In this document: positions 25,886-33,890 of the stretch, one piece after another | Layout of the letters: every line of letters begins with the position of its first letter | Position numbering within the stretch: position 1 is the first letter of the stretch | Assembly: GCA_032718475.1 (NCBI GenBank) | Contig: JAUCBJ010000930.1 | Location: forward strand, 1 to 33,890 | Direction of reading: 5' to 3' | From: Nemertoderma westbladi | Lineage: Eukaryota > Xenacoelomorpha > Nemertodermatida > Nemertodermatidae | Length of the DNA: 33,890 nucleotides | Notes under the pieces: generated by a model | The model's database searches: none | Told to the model about the DNA's origin: nothing | Seen by the model: only the letters and a program-made list of their open reading frames with translations | Position numbers and translations under genes: made by a program

Positions 25886-27050
25886 TAAAGTGAGTAAGGA
25901 ATATTCTATGGGTACTTCAAGTTCGGTAACACTGCGGGATGCTGTAGATTTGAGACAAAGTATTTTTAAAAACCCAGAGGCCAGCGAGTTTTCAGATAAT
26001 GATGATGATGGTAGTGAACGCCCACCTCCCCCAGCAGCTGGTCGGCGTCGGTGTGGGAAACCACAGTGGCCTAGCGTTATTGGTTTTTGTCATCCTGGCT
26101 TTCATAGTCATGGTGATACCCCCAACTATGTTACTATTCATGCTGGGCATAAAGATGAAAATAAAAATTTATATATTGATATAGAATTTGGAATGTTATG
26201 GCTGGCTACCATTATGATATGTAATATAGGTATTTTGTGGCAAGCTGTTAATAATTTTGATGAATTGAATGTAGATTGGCGTGGGTGGCTGCTTCGGTAT
26301 GCAGCTCATTGTGTTCCGACATTTAACATTCCAAAACGTGTAAAAAATTATACACCATTTACAGATGAGAAGACACAATTTGAATTTAAAACAATTCTTA
26401 ATGGTAGCATTGATGGTGGACATTGTATCAATGATACACAAAGGGTTGCGTTACTTTTTGACAAATTGGGACAGGTTGGTATAAAGGATATACCTAATCG
26501 CAGCCCTGATGCAACATTTTTAGTACAAAGCAATATATTAAGTGTTGAGGAATACTTGAAATCTCTATTTCCAACAGGAAATGAAGCTGTTTTTATATTA
26601 TGGAACAGTCAACGTGGTATATCAACTTCTATAAAATGCGATGCACCACCAAGAATAGAAATAACTCTAGGCACAAGTTGGAATGTTAATGTCTTGTTTA
26701 GTCACGGTACAGATATCGCTAATAAATTTTGGGAGTTTTCCAATACTGTTAAAATACCCATGCGAAGTGATGAGAATTCTGTACATAATCGGCACATATT
26801 TAATAATTGGACAATTGCTGTTTTTTCAAAAACTGAGGGTTTGGGTATACAAAATTATAGTGATGAATACTTTCAGTTTCAGAAGGTTTGCACAGTTCTT
26901 ATACACAAAGAAAGTCCTTTATTCCTCTCCACAATAACACAAAACCATTTGAATCTGATAACCAAGAGTTTTAACATAACAACAGCAACAGGGATCCGCC
27001 TAGACAATCCAGTTTTTAAAGGGTCTGGAAATTCAAGGAAATTTGATTAA
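25848..27050 (+). CDS. Unidentified ~400-residue protein (main fragment)
   Basis: The frame is open for 400 codons to the TAA at 27048. There is no convincing ATG at its start (the first codon is TTG), so it is the 3' continuation of the two preceding fragments. N-terminally it has a Pro/Ala linker (PPTPAPAS), then an acidic and proline stretch (SDNDDDGSERPPPPAAGRRR). A globular region follows, starting WPSVIGFCHPGFHSHGD with three His in a short span, then a hydrophobic segment FGMLWLATIMICNIGILW (~125-142). The remainder is long and beta-rich, with Asn/Thr/Ile-rich composition, and shows no motif I recognise. A polyadenylation-type AATAAA is at 27301. The base composition matches the AT-rich flanks. 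It could be the structural or replication protein of an endogenised element, but no evidence decides; a host gene is possible. Confidence 0.55.
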   Translation: MAPPTPAPASLIDKVSKEYSMGTSSSVTLRDAVDLRQSIFKNPEASEFSDNDDDGSERPPPPAAGRRRCGKPQWPSVIGFCHPGFHSHGDTPNYVTIHAGHKDENKNLYIDIEFGMLWLATIMICNIGILWQAVNNFDELNVDWRGWLLRYAAHCVPTFNIPKRVKNYTPFTDEKTQFEFKTILNGSIDGGHCINDTQRVALLFDKLGQVGIKDIPNRSPDATFLVQSNILSVEEYLKSLFPTGNEAVFILWNSQRGISTSIKCDAPPRIEITLGTSWNVNVLFSHGTDIANKFWEFSNTVKIPMRSDENSVHNRHIFNNWTIAVFSKTEGLGIQNYSDEYFQFQKVCTVLIHKESPLFLSTITQNHLNLITKSFNITTATGIRLDNPVFKGSGNSRKFD

Positions 27051-27562
27051 AGATATCCCCCTACTCTTATTGATTTGTGAAGCATTACAACGATGCGGAA
27101 TGATTCAATGACTTCAACACTTATATAGCTATATATAGTCTTCAACAGCGAATTAGCTCTAAAGACAAGTAGCAATGGCTACTCTAATTCCATTATATGA
27201 CACAACCACTGTCGCTCACAAAGCAAAATTACTCAATCCTTTCGAAAATTCAATCATTCAGACTACAAATATAAGTGTGAGTGTTAGTGAGTTTCCTATA
27301 AATAAAGTTTCCTATATAAATAATTAAAATTTAAATATAAAGGAATTGAATTGGATTAGCGAAGGCAACTAATTGGGTTAATCAATTATCCATTATTACT
27401 GAGTATAATTACCAACCTACGGCTTTAATAAACAATGTAAAGTGGGTCAGAGTGGTAAATTTTGTAAAGTGCTAAGTGTAGTAGTGAGTTGCTAAGTATG
27501 AGTGGTGTTGATTCAACTAAACTGGAGTTGGGTGGTGCTTAGAAACCTAAGCCTACTGTTAA
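27051..27562. other. 3' flank of the unidentified gene
   Basis: No gene is supported. AATAAA at 27301-27306 is a possible polyadenylation signal. A short frame MSGVDSTKLELGGA from 27498 stops at once and continues after the stop with a CSLC motif, perhaps a relic linked to the next fragment. Confidence 0.35.
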
Positions 27563-27886
27563 GTGTTCACTGTGTCATACTGCAACTGTATACTGGTACC
27601 GGTACCATTTCAATTAGGAACAGACTCTCGAAATATTGACAGAGAAGGTTTAGTAGAGCTAAGAAAGGGATACAACTCAGCTCTGCCTAAGCAGACTGAA
27701 GAGCTGGCAGTCGGAGAAGCTGTAGAATTTCAGCTAGGAGACACAGCGACGCGTTTGTATAACAAAGTCGTGACAGCCCTGATGGACCATAGAGAATTAT
27801 ATTTCGGCGAGCGACTGGGAAGCAGCAACACAAATCCAAACAACTGGTACCAACTTAACTGGCCATTAAGTCTGCAAACTATATAA
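27563..27886 (+). pseudogene. Unidentified coding fragment
   Basis: 107 codons, with coding-like composition only from about 27618 (LGTDSRNIDREGL onward) to a TAA at 27884. The sequence is hydrophilic and helical, ending with NNWYQLNWPLSLQTI. The ATG used by the open frame is probably spurious. No family was recognised. Nothing nearby continues it. Confidence 0.3.
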
Positions 27887-28937
27887 ACCTCATTTGTGGT
27901 GGTGCGAGTGATAAGTCTGTGAACATTGAACTTCCTTCATTATTCCAGCAATGGGTCCAATATAATAAATAATATATAAAATCAATAAGTAAAATAATTG
28001 ATAATCTAAGTGTATTAATTATATTTGCGCGGTGGCCACAGGAGTTTATATTTACTTTGAAACAATCAAGGGAACGTTCTTAAATGATGACAAAGTTTTT
28101 TTCAGCATCTATTTATTTATAATATAATTTGGGAAATTCCAAAAAAATTATACTTTTTTTAACAATAAAAGTTTTATATACAGTTTTTCATCATACGTTG
28201 TTTTGTAACATTATGATTTTGGAATAAAACTATATAAATACTTGTTGCAAAGTACATTATGCACACAGATGTAATTAAACTCATTTGAACAGAACCAATA
28301 GCTTATTATATAAAAGTGTAAATAAATATCAATTAACTTACAGATGCATTACAACAGGGAAGTTATTCTCATTGGTATTATGAATGGCGGCGGAGGTGGG
28401 GTCTACTTTATCATTTTTGCAGTTATGTAGACCTTCGACGTCGTTGTCCCTATGATGGTCTGTGCCACCAACCTCCAGCTATTTCCAACCTCCAGCTATT
28501 TCCATTGATGTCCACATATTATATTGACTGTTCAATGAGCAGCTTCGCAATAGACAACATTGTAGGTAGTTTCTTTTAGGTTTATGGGAGCCTCTTGCCT
28601 GGGTCTGCTGTGCGACTCCCTGCTGCTGCATGACCAGTGCTTCAAACAAGCGTTTGGGTTATGCAGCTGGAGCTAGAGGGCCCGGGCTTCATTGATTAAT
28701 CAGTGGCGCCCCTTTGCTCCCACATCTCTAAAGCATTGTTTATAACAGAAGAGACATTGTCAACCATGTTGACAGTGTTACCAGTCGCTGATGTCGATCA
28801 ACTAGATGAATTTGTTTCGAATTCCATTGAGGCAGTAAACGATGCTGGCAGCTGGTATGTTGTCAGTTAGCTGAAGCCCAGACAGAGCGCCAGCAGTCAA
28901 CTCACATCACCCATCACTGCTGGTAATTCCTATATCT
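27887..28937. other. Gene-free stretch
   Basis: AT-rich up to ~28350. From there it is GC-richer, with a direct duplication of CCTCCAGCTATTTCCA near 28470-28504. A short frame from the ATG at 28766 ends at 28868. Nothing is recognised. Confidence 0.35.
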
Positions 28938-29180
28938 TTGGTGATGGCGAACAACATCATAATTGAGCAGCAGCACATTCAGTTGGCTGTGTGTGCTCCG
29001 GTGATACTGGTGCAGCGAGTCAGAGGTTTCGGTCATGTTTCGGAGCTGCCCATGGTAATGTTGTGGGCGACGGCATACCACCAGCTGCTAGAGCTGGCCA
29101 GGCCCAGGGCGATGGTGACGGCGTACTGGTGGTAGCCATAGCCGCTGGATCTGGCCAAGGTGATGTAGTTGCTGTTTAAT
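28938..29180 (+). other. Gly/Ala-rich open frame, doubtful
   Basis: Two overlapping plus-strand frames (28938-29135 and 28991-29179) lie in a GC-richer patch. The second reads as Gly/Ala/Asp-rich (GQAQGDGDGVLVVAIAAGSG). Low complexity and competing frames make coding uncertain. Confidence 0.25.
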
Positions 29181-29827
29181 AGTTTCAGTCATTCATCATA
29201 ATCAACTTCGTTTTTATGAACTTTATATTTATATGTTACCCGTTATCACAAGCTGTTGATTGACTTGCCCTTTTTTTATAGTCACGATTTACTTTCCATT
29301 ATTTTTACAAAACTCTAAAGAACATTATCTGGACCATCACTAGACATTGCATTAACTTAAATTAGTAAGTATATACATGTAATGCCCTGATATGCCTCAG
29401 ATATCCAAGGTTTAATACTGCTATCTTGGTATGCCTACTGGTACCGGTACTTAAATAAATTATTGCAATAAAATGCTACATGCAATGTTTGCTTTAATAC
29501 CAATTTTTCTCAGATACCATAATATATTGATGAAGGTTATGGGATTCATATTACCTATAGCATAGCATAGCTGCATAGGGTATGTAAATTTACTAGGGAT
29601 ACAAGCTACAAGCTTCATGAAAGAATCCTGAATAAGGGAACAGAAGAAAACGAAACAGATAGGTTTTATTTCAAGGATATCTGTCTCGATGAAATGCCAA
29701 TCATGCACCCTGCTAAGTTTATATTGCCCGAAGGTCATGGACTATCATCACTGAGACAGGTATGTCTGACGGCATCAGGCTACAAATGCTGTCAGTATGA
29801 GATGAAGAGATTATGAGCCCTGATTTT

Positions 29828-29922
29828 TGGGCCTACTAGCAACTACTACCGTAGGCCTACTGATCTATTACTATTAGGCTACTAGCAACTACTAGCCCTA
29901 TTGTAGGCCTACTTATCTAATG
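29828..29922 (+). repeat. Two-copy ~46 bp tandem repeat with TAGGCCTA motifs
   Basis: GGCCTACTAGCAACTACTA and a following GTAGGCCTACT recur after ~46 bp with small changes. No gene is supported in 29181-30229; the minus-strand frame at 29460-29738 lacks motifs. Confidence 0.7.
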
Positions 29923-30229
29923 CTGTTATGGATAAAATGAATATAAATGGAAGAAACATACGTATTTCCATTTTCAATACCAGTCGAGGTCGTGGCGTAT
30001 TGACAATAAATATACCATTTCTTTACACCAAGTATTTGATTCCTTGGCCTTCAGGGTACCTTTAACTTTGAAAAGCCGACAATTTCATGGTCATCCTTCC
30101 TGAAAAACAGCCCGTAATGTAATAATTTTGGGTTTTATAACTTCTAATAATTTGCCCAATTTGCCCGGGTATATTTGGAATTTTCATTTGGGATTAATTT
30201 ATAAATTTGGTGGATACTGTGTGTCGAAT

Positions 30230-30443
30230 AGAAATAACGCGAATATTCGTGTTCTCTAATATATCCTTAAAGCCAAAATACTTAAACGATCTTGTAAATA
30301 TACTAAATAATAATGTTGCATTGTAGATGCAAGCCTTGGGTGATTTAATACTGAAATGGTTTGTAAGTGGTTTATTCGGTATGTAATAAAATAATTAATG
30401 TTTTTTTTTTTTATTCTTTAATTATTTTGATATGTATTTATTA
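30230..30443 (+). repeat. Dispersed repeat, copy 1 (with ~38 bp insert)
   Basis: Starts GAAATAACGCGAATATTCG and matches 33712-33890 closely along its whole length. The exceptions are an extra ~38 bp at ~30322-30359 (TTGTAGATGCAAGCC...) and a T-run length difference. The 5' end contains a near-palindrome, AACGCGAATATTCGTGTT. It is probably part of a larger mobile element. Confidence 0.9.
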
Positions 30444-30501
30444 GGGTGTTAACTTAACTAAAACCACATATGGTAGACAATCCTGAATCTGAAATTAAAA
30501 G

Positions 30502-30683
30502 GGCTTCTATGTAAAGAAGGGATGCTATAACATAACTGAGATCCAGTGTAATAAATTTCTTGAAAATTTTGCTGATCAAAGTAAAGTGAAGTATGCCAAG
30601 CATGTTGTAGTATTCCTCTGTAGAGAAAATCTTAAGGAGGATAATGGAGAATGCTTAATTCTAATTAAAAAAAATATTTTTTA
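30502..30683 (+). pseudogene. Short coding relic, unidentified
   Basis: About 58 codons are open without an ATG, reading as a plausible folded protein segment (GFYVKKGCYNITEIQCNKF, then KYAKHVVVFLCREN) to a TAA near 30681. It lies just downstream of dispersed repeat copy 1. The family is not recognised. Confidence 0.3.
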
Positions 30684-31309
30684 ACCTCTAAACCATGCAT
30701 CCATATCACAAAAAGTCGGTTGATCAAAACACCTGCTATGAGAGATACTCGAAGAGCTGTGGTCCAGTCAATTATGAACTATTAATCATCTATTTTATAC
30801 TATATTGTATTGTACAACTCCTCAGTATTTTGATTTGACTTGGTTGGATACTACTACCGTTTACATAAGATGAGCCTACAGACTACTATCTCTAGCAACT
30901 TTGGAATATCCTTCCTTCTGCTTCTCTCTCTGAATTCCTCAGTGTTTTCCATAACAGCATCTAATCTAAGCCTAAGCATACACCTTTGTTGCTTGTTAAA
31001 CTCTTTTGAACCCTCCCCCGTTATGGTAAAAAATTATCCTTCTCCGGTAACATGGGGTATTTTTATACCCCAAATTGATAAGATATTTTAAGTAACATTA
31101 AACAGAAAAACACTTACAATCCCCCTCCCAGAATTTGCCAAATGGTGAAAAAATAAGTTGTGAACTTTTTTTTTCAATTTGGTTGAAGTCTACCCAATAC
31201 TCAATGCCACAAAAGTTATCGCACTACAATCGCGATCATCGTTAACATAGTGATGGGGCGTTTTGCAACAAGATACTATCATAGCAAAGCATTAACTGTG
31301 AGAGTGTTT

Positions 31310-31745
31310 CTCATTTTAGGTTTTTTAGTGGTGTTATGGGTCAAGTACACCCTGAAGTATACCATTGCAGTTCCAATAAGCATAAAATGAGTCAAATACC
31401 ACCACTAAAAGTCAACAAAGTGATATATATATACAGATATATCACCTCGCAATAGCACAAGATCTTGAATTGTAATATGAAATATACACCATGACTGCAA
31501 AAGTACTGATGATTTGGTCATAAAATGTGATTATTGTGCAACTAAATTATACATTGCAGTTTCAATGAACCCAAAATGAGACCCAAAAGGCCTGAACACC
31601 TCTAAGAAAGCCTACAATAAGAATTATTCGCATATACTTAGCAATCTATCGCATCGCGATTAGGCTGAAGTCTTGGCTTGTGAAATACAGGCCGCACAAT
31701 ACAGTAGCTTCATAATACTGATAATTTGGTCTTAGGGGAGGGTAT
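31310..31745. repeat. Degenerate ~190 bp tandem repeat with inverted arms
   Basis: Two diverged units start near 31357 and 31546 (both with ATACCATTGCAGTTYCAATRA-like starts, later ACTGATRATTTGGTC). Within the first, TTTTAGTGGTG at 31325 is complementary to CACCACTAAAA at 31400-31410. It may be an old DNA transposon. No gene is supported in 30684-32480. Confidence 0.55.
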
Positions 31746-32488
31746 ACCATAATTTGACAAAATTGTCGAAAAAAATTTTATTGGCTGATTAAGAGCAGAA
31801 TTTAATGCTGAATCCAGTGCTAAAATCCGTTTTCAGAGTTTTAGTTCATAGTTTTTGAGATATACCCCAAAAACCAAACAAAAGTTGGAACCGCATCCAC
31901 TAAACACACTGCAATAGTATGCCGTTCGACATAAATTGAATTTTTTCAAGAGACATTGTAAACAAAAATAATGAAGCTGCGGCGGTTACAAGAGGTGCCC
32001 TGCCCTTGTAACAGCAATCAGAAGTGGAGGCAAATTTGAAGTATAGAAATTGTACAGGCAGATGTGTACATACAGTAACAGACCAGTCAGAATACCATGT
32101 ACTGTACTCGTTTCCTGTTTCTTCATTCACAGCTTTACAATCAGACCATACCATTGAAGAAATATCTCTGGTACCGGTTCCTTCAAGTTAGTAGTTATTC
32201 ATTATGGCAGTAACAACAAACCTATCTAGGTCTATTACAGTGCCGGTACCCATACTGGTGTGCTTTTTATTCTAATCATACCTGAATTGTACCAGCACCG
32301 TACCCTAATCATTGCTCGGGCTCCTGTGGGTCTCGTACCCGTCACTCCTTATAACTGTTCGGCCTACTACCGGTGATTACTGTATATCTACTAACCTGAC
32401 TGTTTTGGTCCCCGTTTTGGTGCACGATGATTCCATTGGATTTTGGGTTAGGGTTAGTATGGCTGGTCCGTAACCCACCCTAATTGGA

Positions 32489-32554
32489 GGATCTGGTTTT
32501 GGCCCCATGACAAGGGGGCCACAGGGCCCCCTGTCATGGGCCAAAAACCAGATT
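32489..32554. repeat. Fold-back: ~30 bp arms, 4-nt loop
   Basis: The left arm 32489-32520 (GGATCTGGTTTTGGCC...) and right arm 32525-32554 are reverse complements with two single-base length differences, separated only by ACAG. Both sides are GC-rich in an AT-rich context. It could be a hairpin RNA, a terminator-like structure or a fold-back transposon core. There is no T-run directly after it. Confidence 0.9.
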
Positions 32555-32823
32555 AAAAATTTTGTCCTGACGGGCACCAAACCCACAAATACCATTGCTC
32601 GTACTGGCACCTTAGCTAAACTCTGCCCATTGTATGCCCAGTGGCCACTGTTCAACTGGTAGGCTACTACAAGTTTAGACTGGCAGCATGTACCTGTACG
32701 TACCGGTACAGATAGAAAATATTTTATTGTGTGGGCATAATAAATTGAAAATTGAGTTGATTTTACAAATATTTCCTTCCTATTTTATTTTTATCAATAC
32801 TTTGCCTAATCAATACTACTATT

Positions 32824-33711
32824 ATGCCGACCCCAGGGAAGAGTAAGAAGGTATTTGGTGCCAAACAGTTTAGACGTTCTGAATCTGGCAAATGGATTTC
32901 CTTGTCTTCAGATATCACTGACCTGTTGCTGGATATACCTGAAGATATACCGGTACCAATTTCTGAAAATAAAATTGGCAACAGATGACACTTTACCAGT
33001 AGCACAGGAAAGAGATGAAAAACTAGTCACAGGATACAGAATCATACATTGTGACAATTTGTTATCCATTATAAAAGCTGCCCATAATTGTGAAGAGAGT
33101 GAGATCACATCTAAGCAGCTAGCTGACAAGTGCAATGGAGTTGACAGTGTAATTCATTACAGCTGCTCAAAGTGTGATTTCGATTACCGGTATAAACTTC
33201 AGTGTTCCCGTAATGGTACAGGTATATATTATAACTCAAAAAAGTCTAAAGACCTAAATCTTCGTTTGGCTTTTGGAGCTACAGAATTTGGTGGTGATCT
33301 TGAATTGTTGTACACGCTATCAACTGCACTTGACATACCAATAAGCATGCATCAGGCCAGTTTTTCGAAATATATCAATGATCTTACAGACATCAGCACA
33401 GAGCTTGTTGGTGAAGACATGACTTCAGCGAGGAAAGAAATCAGAAGATCTGATGAATTGCCTGTTGAAACTGCAGTTTCATTTGATGGTTCATGGGCCC
33501 AGAGGGGTCACACATCGGATTATGGCTATGGTGCAGTAATCTCTATGGAGTCTGGCAAAGTGCTTGATTATGGGTTCCGTACCAAGGTCTGCAATCAGGT
33601 TACTTTCAATCCCCTGAACAAGCAATCTAAGGAATATAAAGTATGGCTTGAGAGCCATACTAAAGATTGCTCAACATGCAAACAATTCATACAGGATCAA
33701 GTGGTTCACAA
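32824..33711 (+). pseudogene. Mutator-like transposase, N-terminal half, broken
   Basis: The likely start is ATG 32824 (MPTPGKSKKVFGAKQFRR), which reads to a TGA at 32986-32988. From about 32980 the protein continues one frame over, open to 33838. This second frame has a Cys motif (YSCSKCDFDY) and the hallmark SFDGSWAQRGH (from ~33481), whose Asp is the first catalytic acidic residue of this animal Mutator-like (PF20700-type) transposase family. VISMESGKVLDYGF follows, then SHTKDC. Homology ends near 33710, just where a dispersed repeat begins, so the rest of the DDE domain is missing. One frameshift plus a truncation make it a pseudogene. Terminal inverted repeats were not seen. Confidence 0.75.
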
Positions 33712-33890
33712 AGAAATAACGCGAATATTCGTGTTCTCTAATATATCCTTAAAGCCAAAATACTTAAACGATCTTGTAAATATACTAAATAATAATGTTG
33801 CAATTTGTAAGTGGTTTATTCGGTATGTAATAAAATAATTAATGTTTTCTTTTTTTTTATTCTTTAATTATTTTGATATGTATTTATTAG
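33712..33890 (+). repeat. Dispersed repeat, copy 2, interrupting the transposase
   Basis: 179 bp up to the window edge, closely matching 30230-30443 but without its ~38 bp insert. The transposase frame reads through it to a stop at 33838, adding ~40 unrelated residues. It probably continues beyond the window. Confidence 0.9.

Noticed and set aside
32440-32480. Telomere-like GGGTTAGGGTTAG
   Set aside because: Only two units, with no array.

Overview
This window looks like AT-rich, repeat-dense DNA from an invertebrate animal genome. The evidence is spliced-looking gene fragments, tRNA-derived pol III elements, a BEL/Pao LTR-retrotransposon, a Mutator-like transposase fragment of an animal type, and several satellites. 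No operons or bacterial ribosome-binding sites are seen. I cannot name the species. No complete cellular gene can be supported; nearly every coding stretch is part of a mobile element or is broken by frameshifts.

Layout, left to right. 1-2.4 kb: a cluster of GGTGTCA-type inverted motifs, a G22 run, a tRNA-like SINE head, and a ~370 bp unit bounded by ~41 bp inverted repeats. That unit ends in a small pol III-like transcription unit with matching A and B boxes and a type I hammerhead ribozyme between them. 3.0-3.5 kb: a frameshifted unidentified coding fragment. 3.6-8.4 kb: a 35 bp satellite in two blocks, separated by ~800 bp that carries a minus-strand exon-like open frame. The larger block contains a recent ~1.2 kb higher-order duplication. 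8.7-16.2 kb, minus strand: the body of a BEL/Pao retrotransposon (coiled-coil N-terminal region, gag, protease, RT, RNase H), cut off just before the integrase, with three tandem hairpins in its leader. 16.4-21.2 kb: gene-poor, with a tRNA-like relic and a 22 bp tandem array. 21.2-23.2 kb: a GC-rich 27 bp coding-like minisatellite and an 87 bp array. 23.2-24.1 kb: a frameshifted protein resembling the minus-strand exon at 4.1-4.35 kb; both look OB-fold-like. 24.3-24.8 kb: an A-rich 60 bp array running into a second, degenerate hammerhead core. 25.25-27.05 kb: an unrecognised protein in three frame-shifted pieces, the last 1.2 kb long and open. 27.5-32.5 kb: short coding relics, degenerate repeats and a strong fold-back. 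32.8-33.7 kb: a Mutator-like transposase N-terminal half with a frameshift, cut by a repeat that also occurs at 30.2 kb.

The most interesting item is the hammerhead ribozyme between pol III promoter boxes (1635-1729), with a second hammerhead core at 24727. Next are the unidentified gene at 25.25-27.05 kb, the pair of OB-fold-like proteins, and the unusual BEL/Pao polyprotein. All calls come from reading the sequence; no searches or folding programs were run.
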